DNA of 64,000 nucleotides. Origin: Nostoc sp. KVJ3 (lineage in GTDB: Bacteria; Cyanobacteriota; Cyanobacteriia; Cyanobacteriales; Nostocaceae). The notes beneath the pieces were generated by a model. The model saw nothing but the letters and a program-made list of their open reading frames with translations, ran no database searches and was not told the origin of the DNA. The stretch spans positions 1,736,001-1,800,000 of the forward strand of contig NZ_WWFG01000002.1 of the NCBI RefSeq assembly GCF_026127265.1. The letters run 5' to 3'. Position 1 is the stretch's first letter. Each line of letters begins with the position of its first letter. Shown here in pieces: positions 42,841 through 52,751 of the stretch. The position numbers and the translations under genes were made by a program.

Positions 42841-45537
42841 ATGGATTTAATTCTTTGCCACACAACAGCAGATTTTGACGCACTCGGAGCGGCAGTAGGG
42901 TTAACGCGCCTATTACCGGGAAGCAAGATTGTGCTGACTGGTGGTTCTCACCCTCCTGTGCGGGATTTTTTAGCATTGCATCGGGATGAATATCCGCTAA
43001 TTGAACGCCGTTCGGTGAATCCTGAAAAAATTCGTTCTCTGACTATAGTGGATACGCAACAGCGCGATCGCTTGGGTAAAGCTGCTGAGTGGTTAGATTT
43101 ACCCAATTTAAAAGAGATTATAGTTTATGACCATCACTTAGGACAAGAATCAGATATTTCCGCCACGCGATCGCATATTTCTTCTGTAGGAGCGACCACA
43201 ACTTTAATTGTGGAGCAATTACAACAACAGCAAATTTCCCTGACTCCTGCCGAAGCTACAGTCATGGCTTTGGGTATTCATGTTGACACCGGCTCCTTGA
43301 CCTTTGACCAATCCACCCCACAGGATGCCTTAGCTTTGGCTTGGTTGATGCAACAAGGTGCAAGTTTATCAGTAATTTCTACCTACCGAGATCCTGGTTT
43401 GTCTTTGCAATTGCAGCAACTATTAACTAAGGCACTGGAAAATTTAGAGTATATTTGCTTACGTGGATATACGATTGCCTGGATAACTTTAAAAACAGAT
43501 GCTTTTGTGCCAGGGCTATCAAGTTTGGCTTCAGAACTCGTAGAATTAACCGAAATTGATGCCATCCTGCTGGCTAATGAGTATCCTTTGAGTGAAAGTG
43601 ATTCACGCTTAACAGTAATTGGGCGATCGCAAATTCCCAAAACGAATCTTAACCTATTATTTCAACTTCTCGGAGGCGGGGGTCATTCCCAAGCCGCATC
43701 ACTAAACCTCAGAGGAGTTGATTCACAAGCAATCTTAAAACAACTCCTTGACGGGTTAAAAGCGCAAATTCCCCATCCCCCCACCGCGAGGGATTTGATG
43801 TCCTCTCCTGTCCGCACAATTCTGCCTGAAACCACAATTGCCGAAGCACAGCGAATTTTGTTGCGCTATGGAAACTCTGGTTTATCTGTAGTCGATACTC
43901 AAGGGCAACTAGTAGGTATTATTTCGCGCCGGGATATTGATATTGCTCTACACCACGGATTTAGCCATGCGCCAGTCAAGGGTTACATGACCACTAATCT
44001 GAAAACAATTACACCAGATACAACATTGCCACAAATTGAGTCGCTGATGGTGACTTATGATATCGGACGTTTACCAGTATTGAAAAATGGGGAGTTAGTT
44101 GGTATCGTCACCCGTACTGATGTCTTGCGGGAATTACATCAAGAAAGGGATAAAGACAGAGAAGGAAGAGAGACACACAGGGGTAAAAGTAATATTAATC
44201 TCCCGCAATTGCAAAATAAACTTGCTCCTCAGTTATGGCAATTGCTCACCATAGCATCGCAAGAAGCAGAAAAACGGGGTTGGCATCTTTATCTTGTCGG
44301 GGGTGCGGTGCGGGATTTGCTGTTAGCTGAGGCAGCAGGTAGCTTGATGATTAACGATATTGACCTAGTAGTTGATGGCTTTCACAAATCAGCAGATGTT
44401 GGCGCTGGTGTGGAACTAGCAAAAGCACTCCAACAACTTTACCCTGCGGCTCGTTTAGAAATCCACGGGGCTTTTCAAACTGCTGCTTTGTTGTGGCATA
44501 AAGACCCAGAATTAGATTCTCTGTGGGTAGATATTGCCACCGCTAGAACAGAGTTTTATCCTTACCCGGCGGCGAATCCAGAGGTTGAGGCGAGTTCGAT
44601 TCGTCAAGACTTGTATCGTCGGGATTTTACCATGAATGCGATCGCTTTGCGGCTCACCTCTCCCCGCTCTGGTGAATTACTCGATTTCTTTGGCGGTTTA
44701 CTCGATTTACAAGCTAAACAAATTCGGGTTTTACACGCCAACAGCTTTATCGAAGATCCCACCCGCATTTATCGCGGTGTGCGTTTTGCCGTGCGCTTCA
44801 GATTTGAAATTGAACCGCAAACTGAAGAGTTTATCCGCTATGCCATCAACAGTGGCGTTTACGATCGCACTTCCCAACAAAATAGCAGAACTCCAGCCCT
44901 ACAAACTAGACTGAAAACAGAATTAAAACATATCCTAGAAGCCCCTTACTGGAAATCGGCTTTGCAGCTACTCGATAACTTAGGAGCGTTGCAATGTATC
45001 CATCCTACCCTCAAACTAGATGGGTCACTCCTGCGGCAATTACGTTTGTTAGAACGTTGTTTGCGGCGATTTGATGCTGAACAAACCCTCGTTCACTGGC
45101 AAATGCGTCTAGAAGCATTAATCGCCTACCTAGCACCTGAATATCGGGTGAAAGTAGCACAAAATTTGCAATTACAAGAGGATAGCATTGTGAGGTTGAA
45201 AAACTTAATCCAAAGCTTTAGCCAAGTGATGGAATATTTACCCACTTTGCAACGTCCCAGTCAAGTAGTGCAGTTATTGCGACAGTATGACTTACCAATG
45301 CTAATTTTAATTGCTTTGCAAAGTCGGCGAGAGATTAGACATCAAATTTGGAAATATTTAACAGTTTGGGCGAATGTGCAGCCACTGTTGAATGGCAATG
45401 ATTTAAAGAAACTTGGTTACAAACCAGGGCCACGGTATCGGCAAATATTAGATGATGTATTTGCTGCTACCTTGGATAGAGTGATTAAAGATAGGGCTGA
45501 GGCTGAAGAGTTTTTAACCAAGCATTATTCTCAGTAA
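42841..45537 (+). CDS. DHH - CBS - tRNA nucleotidyltransferase fusion
   Basis: This 898-residue protein has three parts. Residues about 1-310 are a DHH/DHHA1-type phosphoesterase (HTTADFDALGAA, DTQQRD, YDHH at 96-99, IHVDTGSLTFD, and GGGGHSQAASLNL). About 315-435 is a CBS pair (DLMSSPVRTILPETTIAEAQ ... KGYMTTNLKTITPDTT). About 455-898 is a class II tRNA nucleotidyltransferase/poly(A) polymerase head (YLVGGAVRDLLL, NDIDLVVDG) with the RDFTMNAIAL and IEDPTRIYRGVRFAVRF blocks. Cyanobacterial CCA addition is split between CC- and A-adding enzymes, and large DHH-CBS-NT proteins are one of these. Which nucleotide it adds cannot be read here. Confidence 0.88.
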   Translation: MDLILCHTTADFDALGAAVGLTRLLPGSKIVLTGGSHPPVRDFLALHRDEYPLIERRSVNPEKIRSLTIVDTQQRDRLGKAAEWLDLPNLKEIIVYDHHLGQESDISATRSHISSVGATTTLIVEQLQQQQISLTPAEATVMALGIHVDTGSLTFDQSTPQDALALAWLMQQGASLSVISTYRDPGLSLQLQQLLTKALENLEYICLRGYTIAWITLKTDAFVPGLSSLASELVELTEIDAILLANEYPLSESDSRLTVIGRSQIPKTNLNLLFQLLGGGGHSQAASLNLRGVDSQAILKQLLDGLKAQIPHPPTARDLMSSPVRTILPETTIAEAQRILLRYGNSGLSVVDTQGQLVGIISRRDIDIALHHGFSHAPVKGYMTTNLKTITPDTTLPQIESLMVTYDIGRLPVLKNGELVGIVTRTDVLRELHQERDKDREGRETHRGKSNINLPQLQNKLAPQLWQLLTIASQEAEKRGWHLYLVGGAVRDLLLAEAAGSLMINDIDLVVDGFHKSADVGAGVELAKALQQLYPAARLEIHGAFQTAALLWHKDPELDSLWVDIATARTEFYPYPAANPEVEASSIRQDLYRRDFTMNAIALRLTSPRSGELLDFFGGLLDLQAKQIRVLHANSFIEDPTRIYRGVRFAVRFRFEIEPQTEEFIRYAINSGVYDRTSQQNSRTPALQTRLKTELKHILEAPYWKSALQLLDNLGALQCIHPTLKLDGSLLRQLRLLERCLRRFDAEQTLVHWQMRLEALIAYLAPEYRVKVAQNLQLQEDSIVRLKNLIQSFSQVMEYLPTLQRPSQVVQLLRQYDLPMLILIALQSRREIRHQIWKYLTVWANVQPLLNGNDLKKLGYKPGPRYRQILDDVFAATLDRVIKDRAEAEEFLTKHYSQ

Positions 45538-45660
45538 TTTATATTTCAAAGATATGATTTTTATGCAAACATAAACTTGATGCCTTAGAAGAAAGGATAA
45601 AACACGATCATTCTTTATGGTTACTTATAAAATCATGACCAACCATTTTTCAAACAACCT

Positions 45661-47325
45661 TTAAAGGAGTGGCATTACATTACCTTTCCAAGCTGTTTTA
45701 AATTCGGCTTCTACAACTTGAGCCGCCTCATATTTGCCCAGTGCTTGCAAACTTACCTGTAAGCCAAATAAAGAACGCCCATTATGAGGATACTTTTTTA
45801 GATCGGCACGAAAGACTTTCTCGGCCTCTTGATAGTCGCCTTTAGCTAAAAGCACAGCACCCAAAGATTCCCGCGTGGGAAAGTACCAGTCTGGTGGTTC
45901 CACGTAATCAAGGGTATCTTCTACTGCAACTGCTTTTTCAAGCAATTGAATGGCAGATTCATAATCATCCTTTTCTCTAGCAATTTTGGCATCTAGAACT
46001 TTTGAGGCGATGTCTAAAATACGACTAGCAGGACTGAATCCAATAGTTGCTTCAGTGGAAATTACCTGTTTAGCAGCCCGTAACGCACGGCTTTCACTTG
46101 CTGCATTTTCAAGTTTGTCTGTGGCGTAGGCATGACGCGACTTGTCGCCAGACATTGCCATACCGCGAGCAAAATGCCAAAGTGCTTTGGTAGTAGCCAA
46201 TTTAGCATCGGGAGCAGGAGTTTTTAAGATGGCATCCCAGTCACTAAAGCGTGTCTGAATTAGCATTTTGCTACCAAGAAATCCCTCAATCATGGGTATA
46301 TATGGGTTAATAGCAGTAATATTTGCGATTAGTCGATCGGCGGCTTGGAGAGCATCTTCATATTTTCCTGCCATACTACTGGCCACCATGAGGAAATGTA
46401 TATTGTGGTTGTAGTACATCATAGGGTAAGTGCCCTGGACTTGATATTTGTTGATGTAAATATCATCTTGAGCGATCGCCTTTTTGTTTGCCCGCATTGC
46501 CTCTTCATAATCTCCCACACGAAAATAAATATGAGAAGGCATGTGTACCAAATGTCCCGCCGATGGCGCTAGGTTTGGGAGTCGTTTGGCACTCACAAGG
46601 GCCCGTTCTGGGGAAGGCGAGGCTTCCACTGCATGGATATAGTAATGATTGGCTCCCGGATGATTCGGGTTACGTTTGAGAACAGATTCCAAAATAGCCA
46701 CAATTTCTACTGTATTTTCCCTTGGCTTGCCATCTTTAGTCCAGTGCTGCCAAGGATGCAAATCCATCAAGCTTTCAGCATAAAGTGTCGCTGCATCCAA
46801 ATCATCTGGATAGCGCTTGACTAGAGTTGCCATTGCTTTTGCGTAGTCTACCCCTAATTGATATAAATCTGCATTGGGATCTTGAGAGTAACGTTTTGCT
46901 AAGGCTGTAATATAGTCTCGTTCTTGGGTAGATGCTTGGGTAGAAAGTGCTAAGGCTTGTTGTACGGCTTGGTAAGCAGCTAATTCTCGATTGGGATCGA
47001 TTTCTAAGTTAATATTGGGGCCGAGAGCCAGAGCAATACCCCAATATGCGATCGCCAAATGGGGATCGAGTTTGGCAGCATATTGAAAAGAACGCACCGC
47101 CTCATCATGATTGAAAGCATAAATTAAATTTAATCCCTGATTGAAAAACTCTTGCGCTTGGGCATTAGCAGTGGAAACGGGATGCTGAATTGCGCCAAGT
47201 CCAGATATTAAAGTGTAGGGCTGTCTTGCTTGAGCATAGATGTAAAGCGGCTTGTCGTCAGACATCGCCGCACTAGGAGCGACTAAAGAGAGTATAAGCA
47301 CCCAAAGTATAAATAAGTACTTCAT
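45661..47325 (-). CDS. Secreted TPR-repeat protein
   Basis: About 554 residues from ATG 47325 (MKYLFILWVLILSLVAPSAA), a signal peptide; an upstream ATG at 47361 adds 12 residues before the signal. The body carries TPR-like repeats: AQEFFNQGLNLIYAFNHDEAVRSFQYAAKLDPHLAIAYWGIALALG near the N-terminus, EEAMRANKKAIAQ in the middle, and DYQEAEKVFRADLKKYPHNGRSLFGL near the C-terminus. The His-rich block HMPSHIYFRVGDYEEA and YYNHNIHF recur in a TPR family of unknown function. It is probably periplasmic. Confidence 0.75.
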   Translation of the reverse strand: MKYLFILWVLILSLVAPSAAMSDDKPLYIYAQARQPYTLISGLGAIQHPVSTANAQAQEFFNQGLNLIYAFNHDEAVRSFQYAAKLDPHLAIAYWGIALALGPNINLEIDPNRELAAYQAVQQALALSTQASTQERDYITALAKRYSQDPNADLYQLGVDYAKAMATLVKRYPDDLDAATLYAESLMDLHPWQHWTKDGKPRENTVEIVAILESVLKRNPNHPGANHYYIHAVEASPSPERALVSAKRLPNLAPSAGHLVHMPSHIYFRVGDYEEAMRANKKAIAQDDIYINKYQVQGTYPMMYYNHNIHFLMVASSMAGKYEDALQAADRLIANITAINPYIPMIEGFLGSKMLIQTRFSDWDAILKTPAPDAKLATTKALWHFARGMAMSGDKSRHAYATDKLENAASESRALRAAKQVISTEATIGFSPASRILDIASKVLDAKIAREKDDYESAIQLLEKAVAVEDTLDYVEPPDWYFPTRESLGAVLLAKGDYQEAEKVFRADLKKYPHNGRSLFGLQVSLQALGKYEAAQVVEAEFKTAWKGNVMPLL

Positions 47326-47696
47326 CTTTTTCGTAGTATGATAAATGACATTTTTGCCCAAAAATACTAATAAATCTAGTTGTGTATAACATTCTGAGTA
47401 TTTCTTAACTCCTAATTCAGGCTACGCATCTACATTCTTATCTATCTGAGGTAGTAAATAATTTTATCTCGGAGATAGAACAATAGAATAAATCCTTTCA
47501 TCTTTTGGATATTACTTAAAGTCTCCAAGATGAATTTAACCTTTAAATAACTATATATAACGGACAAAGATATTTTCAATAACAACATCGTTAGATAGAA
47601 GAATTAAAACTTGTCTGAAAGTAATCTATAGATATTGCAATGCTTTCTTAGCAAGCAATACTAATCACTGGCTAACATAACTTAGGAACAAAGTAT
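47326..47696. other. Upstream region between TPR and csbD-like genes
   Basis: Divergent promoter region. AGGA precedes the csbD ATG. Nothing else was recognised. Confidence 0.4.
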
Positions 47697-47879
47697 ATGA
47701 GTATCGAAGATAGAGCTAAAGCTTTTGCTAAAAACATTGAAGGAAAAGTACAAGAAGTGGTTGGCGAAGTAACTGGCAACCCTAACGATAAAGCTGAAGG
47801 TAAAGCTAAACAAGCTGAAGCCCAAGTTCGCCATACTGCTGAAAATATCAAAGATGAAGTAAAGAAGACTTTGGAATAG
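47697..47879 (+). CDS. CsbD-family stress protein
   Basis: A 60-residue, Lys/Glu-rich hydrophilic protein: MSIEDRAKAFAKNIEGKVQE, VVGEVTGNPNDKAEGKAKQAEAQ. The GK-x-x-E-x-x-GxxTGNxxDKAEGKAxQ pattern is the CsbD family, general-stress proteins of unknown mechanism. It stands alone. Confidence 0.9.
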   Translation: MSIEDRAKAFAKNIEGKVQEVVGEVTGNPNDKAEGKAKQAEAQVRHTAENIKDEVKKTLE

Positions 47880-48376
47880 TCTGAACTGAATTTAGGAAGA
47901 AGGTATAGGTGAAATAATTATTTACTTAATCTTCTTCCTTGCTAAAATACTTACTTGAGCTATTTTGAAAATACAGATTTCCAAATATTTTTGCCCTCTT
48001 TCACTGATTTCTTAAAAGGTGTGGATTTATAATTAATATTCTATTTACCTATCTTTTAATAGACATCCCGTTAACATCACCGAAACAGTGCTGAGTGCTG
48101 AGTAATATTCTGTCCGCCAAATTACTTACGATATGTCATTGCGAGCGCAACGAAGTGGAGCGAAGCAATTACAGAGTCCTGGTGATTGCTTCGTTTCGCT
48201 TCTCTACGAGACGCTCCGCGTAGCAAGATCCCCGAAGAGGTACGCTCTACTCGCAATGACAATGTATATTTAATTTTGTCTAACTACAATATATTTTTTG
48301 TCTGCCTCCTCCCACGTGTTAGTGTTCACGGATTTTGTCTGTGAACACTATTTTTGATAGTAAAACATTTCTAATT
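47880..48376. other. Intergenic region with a hairpin element and terminator-like stem
   Basis: No gene. GTCATTGCGAGCGCAACG (48134-48151) and CTCGCAATGAC (48250-48260) bound a hairpin element with GCGAAGC repeats; clear outer inverted repeats are not seen. At 48321-48349 AGTGTTCAC pairs with GTGAACACT followed by ATTTTTG, a possible plus-strand terminator. Confidence 0.5.
48134..48260. repeat. Hairpin element with GTCATTGCG stem
   Basis: Inverted GTCATTGCGAG ends enclose GCGAAGC-type segments. It belongs to the same stem family as 6951-7159, 14521-14667, 27071-27236 and 35032-35172. Confidence 0.6.
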
Positions 48377-49471
48377 TTAGTTTTCACTAGCTACAGGTAG
48401 ACGGATAGTAAATGTACTACCCTTCCCTGGTTCAGATGTTACATCGATTGTGCCTTGATGTGCTTCGATAATACAGCGAGATAGATATAGTCCTAAACCA
48501 CTACCAGAACGTTGGTGTTTACCTTGGCGAAATCGCTCGAATAATATTGTCTGGTCTTGCTTAGAAATTCCCGGCCCCGTATCTTGGATATTAATAGTCA
48601 CATCTGCTGGAGTCAGATGGCAGTTAATATATACAGAACCATTGTCTGTAAATTTGATAGCATTGCCGATAATATTTGTTAAAACTCGCCGCAGTTCTAT
48701 GCGATCGCCCATGACGGTGCTTACACTTTCATCTCGATCAATATTTACAGCTAATCCTTTTTCTTCAGCTAAGGGAGTTAATTCTTGAGAAACTTCACTA
48801 ACTAGTTCTTCAATATTGCATGGAGAGATTTTTAAGGTTTTACAGCCCGCTTCATGCCGATAAACTTCTAGCAAGGTATTTACCATTTCCAGCAGGTCTT
48901 GATTACTGCCAATCATGGTATCAATTATTTCTTGCAATTGTGGCGAAACTTCGCAAAACCTCCCTTCCAGCAATAATTTTAAGACGCGGTTGGAGGCTAC
49001 TAGCGGTATACGTAAATCGTGAGTAAAACGTGAGACAAAATCTGCCCGCAGGTTAGCCATTTGATCTCGTTCATCGATGCTATGCTTAAGGCGCAGGAGC
49101 GATCGCACTCGTGCATGTAGTTCATCAGGATCGAATGGTTTACGAATAAAGTCATCTGCACCAGCATCAAGTCCTTCCACAACACTAGACTCATAGTGAG
49201 CCGTTAGCAGCAAAATGGGGATAAATGGCAATGCCGGATTCTTTCGGATACGTCGAGTAAATTCATAGCCATCTATTTCTGGCATCATCACATCTAAGAG
49301 AATTATGTCTGGTGGCGATTCCTCTACCATATTCAGAGCAATTTTGCTATCTTCCACCAACTTAATCTCATAGTCTTGATCTTCTAGGACTGCTTCTAAG
49401 ACCAGCAGATTGTCCAAAACATCATCGACAACGAGAATTTTATCTTTTTTGACAGTTTTAGTTAAAGACAT
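48377..49471 (-). CDS. Receiver-histidine kinase hybrid
   Basis: About 364 residues from ATG 49471 (MSLTKTVKKDKILVVDD); an upstream ATG at 49519 is possible. Domains in order, numbered from the longer form: receiver (27-145) with phospho-acceptor Asp76 in ILLDVMMPEIDG, then a histidine kinase phosphoacceptor helix with His167 (SRFTHDLRIPL), then the HATPase core with NIIGNAIKFTDNG (N box), DTGPGISKQD and GSGLGLYLSR. No sensory or membrane domain is present, so the receiver at the N-terminus is probably the input. It is divergent from a NarL-type regulator 245-292 bases away, its likely partner. Confidence 0.87.
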   Translation of the reverse strand: MSLTKTVKKDKILVVDDVLDNLLVLEAVLEDQDYEIKLVEDSKIALNMVEESPPDIILLDVMMPEIDGYEFTRRIRKNPALPFIPILLLTAHYESSVVEGLDAGADDFIRKPFDPDELHARVRSLLRLKHSIDERDQMANLRADFVSRFTHDLRIPLVASNRVLKLLLEGRFCEVSPQLQEIIDTMIGSNQDLLEMVNTLLEVYRHEAGCKTLKISPCNIEELVSEVSQELTPLAEEKGLAVNIDRDESVSTVMGDRIELRRVLTNIIGNAIKFTDNGSVYINCHLTPADVTINIQDTGPGISKQDQTILFERFRQGKHQRSGSGLGLYLSRCIIEAHQGTIDVTSEPGKGSTFTIRLPVASEN

Positions 49472-49763
49472 GGCTAAATAAAAAAGAAGTGCTTGGCTAT
49501 CGCTAGCAAATCTAGTCATAGCTTACTTCACCAGCACTGCGATCGTTAAGGATTCAGATTTTCCTTTAAAGTTTCCTAAATTATATTGTGATACCAAAAC
49601 TCTTGCGTTAGAAAACCTGACAAGATAAGGTTATCTATGTCTAATGGTAGATGAAATTTAGGAAATCATACCAAGAGCATTGCTTTTTGTATAAGATCCC
49701 GAATAGAAGAACGAGATTATTTTAATCTGTACTTTAGATAGATAACAGTAAAATTAAGCAACT

Positions 49764-50483
49764 ATGAGTGAAATCAAGATCCTAGTAATTGAAGATCACA
49801 ACCTGACGAGAATCGGCTTACGGTCTGCCTTACAAACCCAGCCAGATTTTAACATTGTTGGTGAAGCAGCAAATGCAACTGATGGTATTAAGCTTCTGAA
49901 AACTCTCAAGCCTGATGTTGCTACTATTGACATCGGTTTGCCCGATATGGATGGGATTGAGCTAACACGTACATTTAGGCAATATCAATCAGAGAATGAA
50001 GATTACACAACAAAGCTGCTAATCTTAACGATGCAGAATAGCGAACAGGCAGTTTTAGCAGCATTTGCAGCGGGTGCAGATTCTTATTGCATGAAGGATA
50101 TCGAAACGGAGAAACTAGTGGAAGCAGTGGAAACGACCTATGCAGGTAGCTCATGGATCGATCCGGCGATCGCAGACCTTGTACTACAACAAATACGTCA
50201 AGATTTCTCCGATAGCAGCAAAGGGGCATCTGGAAAAAGAGTCTTGATTGAAGGTATTGACCCAGATACCGAGAAAAGTATCGTCAGCTATCCTTTAACT
50301 CACCGAGAGATGGATGTTTTAGAGTTGATTGTCGCTGGATGTGACAATGCAGAAATTGCTAAAAGGCTCTATCTAACTGTAGGTACTGTAAAAACTCATG
50401 TTCGAGGTATTCTCAATAAACTTTGTGTTGCTGACCGGACACAGGCTGCTGTCCGGGCTTTGCGGGCTGGATTAGTACCGTAA
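49764..50483 (+). CDS. NarL/FixJ-type response regulator
   Basis: A 239-residue protein. The receiver domain (about 1-125) has Asp10/Asp11-region IEDHN, phospho-acceptor Asp56 (TIDIGLPDMDG), and ADSYCMKD. A linker precedes the LuxR-type HTH (about 170-235): LTHREMDVLELIVAGCDNAEIAKRLYLTVGTVKTHVRGILNKL. It binds DNA after phosphorylation, perhaps by the divergently encoded kinase. Target genes are not known; ndhD follows 126 bases downstream. Confidence 0.9.
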   Translation: MSEIKILVIEDHNLTRIGLRSALQTQPDFNIVGEAANATDGIKLLKTLKPDVATIDIGLPDMDGIELTRTFRQYQSENEDYTTKLLILTMQNSEQAVLAAFAAGADSYCMKDIETEKLVEAVETTYAGSSWIDPAIADLVLQQIRQDFSDSSKGASGKRVLIEGIDPDTEKSIVSYPLTHREMDVLELIVAGCDNAEIAKRLYLTVGTVKTHVRGILNKLCVADRTQAAVRALRAGLVP

Positions 50484-50609
50484 ATATGCTGATTAATAAT
50501 TGTTTTGCGGTCAAAGCAATTACCTCGGACGAAGATTTATGAAGAAATTGTTACACAGTTTAGTAAAATGACATAATTGACGAACAAATAAGTATTTTTC
50601 CTCATATAC

Positions 50610-52298
50610 ATGATAGCGGATCAATTTCCCTGGCTTACCGCGATTGTCTTACTGCCACTCGTTGCTTCCCTGCTCATCCCTGTGCTGCCTGATAAAGATG
50701 GCAAGCGCGTGCGGTGGTATGCATTAGGTGTCGGTATCGCAGATTTTGCCTTGATGTGCTACGCCTTTTGGAAACATTACGATGCCAGCAGCGCTAGTTT
50801 TCAAATGGTGGAAAATTATGCCTGGATACCTCAGTTAGGTTTTAACTGGGCCGTATCAGTTGATGGACTTTCAGCGCCACTTGTACTTCTAGCCGGATTT
50901 GTCACCACACTCTCGATTTTTTCAGCTTGGCAAGTTGACCACCGCCCCCGCTTCTTCTATTTTTTGATGCTGGTGCTGTATTCTGCACAAGTAGGAGTCT
51001 TCGTTGCCAAAGACTTGCTGCTATTTTTCATTATGTGGGAAGTAGAACTGATTCCTGTCTATTTACTAGTTTGCATTTGGGGTGGACAAAGGCGGCGTTA
51101 TGCGGCTACAAAATTTTTGTTGTATACCGCAGCGGCTTCTATATTTATTTTAGTGGCAGCCTTGGCAATGGGGTTATCCGGTGGCGGTGAGATGACATTT
51201 GATATAACTGCCCTTGCGAATAAGGAATATCCCCTTGGTCTACAACTGCTACTTTATGCAGGGTTGCTGATTGCATTTGGTGTCAAGCTTGCTGTTTTCC
51301 CGATGCATACTTGGTTGCCTGATGCCCACGGCGAAGCATCCTCACCTGTATCGATGATTTTGGCTGGTGTGTTATTGAAGATGGGCGGATATGGACTAAT
51401 TCGCCTGAATCTTGAACTACTCCCCGATGCACACATTTACTTTGCACCAGTTCTAGCCATTTTGGGTGTTGTCAACATTATCTATGGTGCATTAAACTCC
51501 TTTGCTCAAACCAATATGAAGCGGCGTTTGGCTTATTCGTCGATTTCCCACATGGGGTTTGTACTACTTGGTATTGCCTCGTTCACTGATTTGGGAATCA
51601 ACGGTGCGATGTTGCAAATGATTTCACATGGTTTGATTGCATCGGTGCTGTTCTTCTTAGCTGGCGTTACTTACGATCGCACCCATACAATGGTAATGAA
51701 AGATATGGGCGGTATTGGTCAAGCCATGCCCAAAGTCTTTGCCCTATTTACAATCGGAGCAATGGCATCTTTAGCGCTTCCCGGTATGAGTGGCTTTGCT
51801 GGCGAACTATCAGTATTCGTTGGGATGACAAGCAGCGACGTTTATAGTTCAACTTTCTGCACCGTCACGGTTTTTCTCGCCGCCGTTGGAGTCATCCTCA
51901 CACCTATCTATCTACTTTCCATGCTGCGAGAGGTATTTTTTGGTCAGGGGGCAGCACTCATCTGCGATATTAATAATGCAGGTTCAGAAAATCAAGAAGA
52001 TGAGGGAACAGTTTGTTTTGGTACAGACTGCCTTGTGCCAGAAGATGCAGTATACGACGATGCTAGACCGCGCGAAGTGTTTATTGCTGCCTGTTTTCTG
52101 CTGATGATTATTGGTATTGGCTTCTATCCCAAGATGGCCATGCAGATGTACGACGTGAAGACTGTCGCAGTAAATGCGAATCTTCGCCAGTCTTATGCCA
52201 TAGTCTCGCAAACAAATCCCCAAATTTATGCTAATCGATTATTGGTTCCGCAAATTTCAGAGGTTGATGTAGCACCTATTTTAGGAACCTTGAAGTAA
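50610..52298 (+). CDS. ndhD: NAD(P)H-quinone oxidoreductase chain 4 (NdhD)
   Basis: A 562-residue polytopic membrane protein, proton-pumping subunit of the cyanobacterial NDH-1 complex. Family blocks: WEVELIPVYLLVCIWGGQRRRYAATKFLLYTAAASIF (Glu and Lys of the pump), LPDAHGEASSPVSMILAGVLLKMGGYGLIRLN, and NMKRRLAYSSISHMGFVLLGIA. It has an extended region near 460-490 (NAGSENQEDEGTVCFGTDC). Details differ from the common NdhD1 form I recall, so a NdhD2-type paralogue is more likely; which NDH-1 form it joins cannot be settled here. Confidence 0.92.
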   Translation: MIADQFPWLTAIVLLPLVASLLIPVLPDKDGKRVRWYALGVGIADFALMCYAFWKHYDASSASFQMVENYAWIPQLGFNWAVSVDGLSAPLVLLAGFVTTLSIFSAWQVDHRPRFFYFLMLVLYSAQVGVFVAKDLLLFFIMWEVELIPVYLLVCIWGGQRRRYAATKFLLYTAAASIFILVAALAMGLSGGGEMTFDITALANKEYPLGLQLLLYAGLLIAFGVKLAVFPMHTWLPDAHGEASSPVSMILAGVLLKMGGYGLIRLNLELLPDAHIYFAPVLAILGVVNIIYGALNSFAQTNMKRRLAYSSISHMGFVLLGIASFTDLGINGAMLQMISHGLIASVLFFLAGVTYDRTHTMVMKDMGGIGQAMPKVFALFTIGAMASLALPGMSGFAGELSVFVGMTSSDVYSSTFCTVTVFLAAVGVILTPIYLLSMLREVFFGQGAALICDINNAGSENQEDEGTVCFGTDCLVPEDAVYDDARPREVFIAACFLLMIIGIGFYPKMAMQMYDVKTVAVNANLRQSYAIVSQTNPQIYANRLLVPQISEVDVAPILGTLK

Positions 52299-52751
52299 GC
52301 TTTTTGAACAAATCGCACTCCCTACCCTCAATGTACTCATAGGGTAGGGATTAGAGTGGGTTATTGGAGCAGAGCGGAAATAACCTTTTGTTGAGAAATA
52401 TTTTTGGGCTTGGCCACAAGTAATAATCGGAACTATTACTAGTACAGTGCGGCGGAAATAAACCACCCATTCCAAATCAATGAAACCCTCATGCTGTATT
52501 CGTTTTTAATTTTTAATTCCGCCCTGCGGTACTAGCCTATTTACCAGACAGGGGTTGAAGAAAGGGCTAGGTTTTAATTAGAATTAAGAAGGAGAATTTG
52601 GCTTTTTGACAAAATAAAGTATTGCTAAGTTGTCTGAATAAATATTGCGTATATTATCAATATATTGAGAATTAGTGTCAATCAAGAATATTCAATATTA
52701 AAGTATAGGTAGCACAATTAAAGTGGCTCAAAAATAAGGAGTCCAAATATT
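52299..52751. other. Intergenic region downstream of ndhD
   Basis: A CCCTACCCT / AGGGTAGGG hairpin at 52320-52349 lacks a T-run and is a weak terminator candidate. No gene. AAGGAG at 52736-52741 belongs to the next small gene. Confidence 0.45.
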
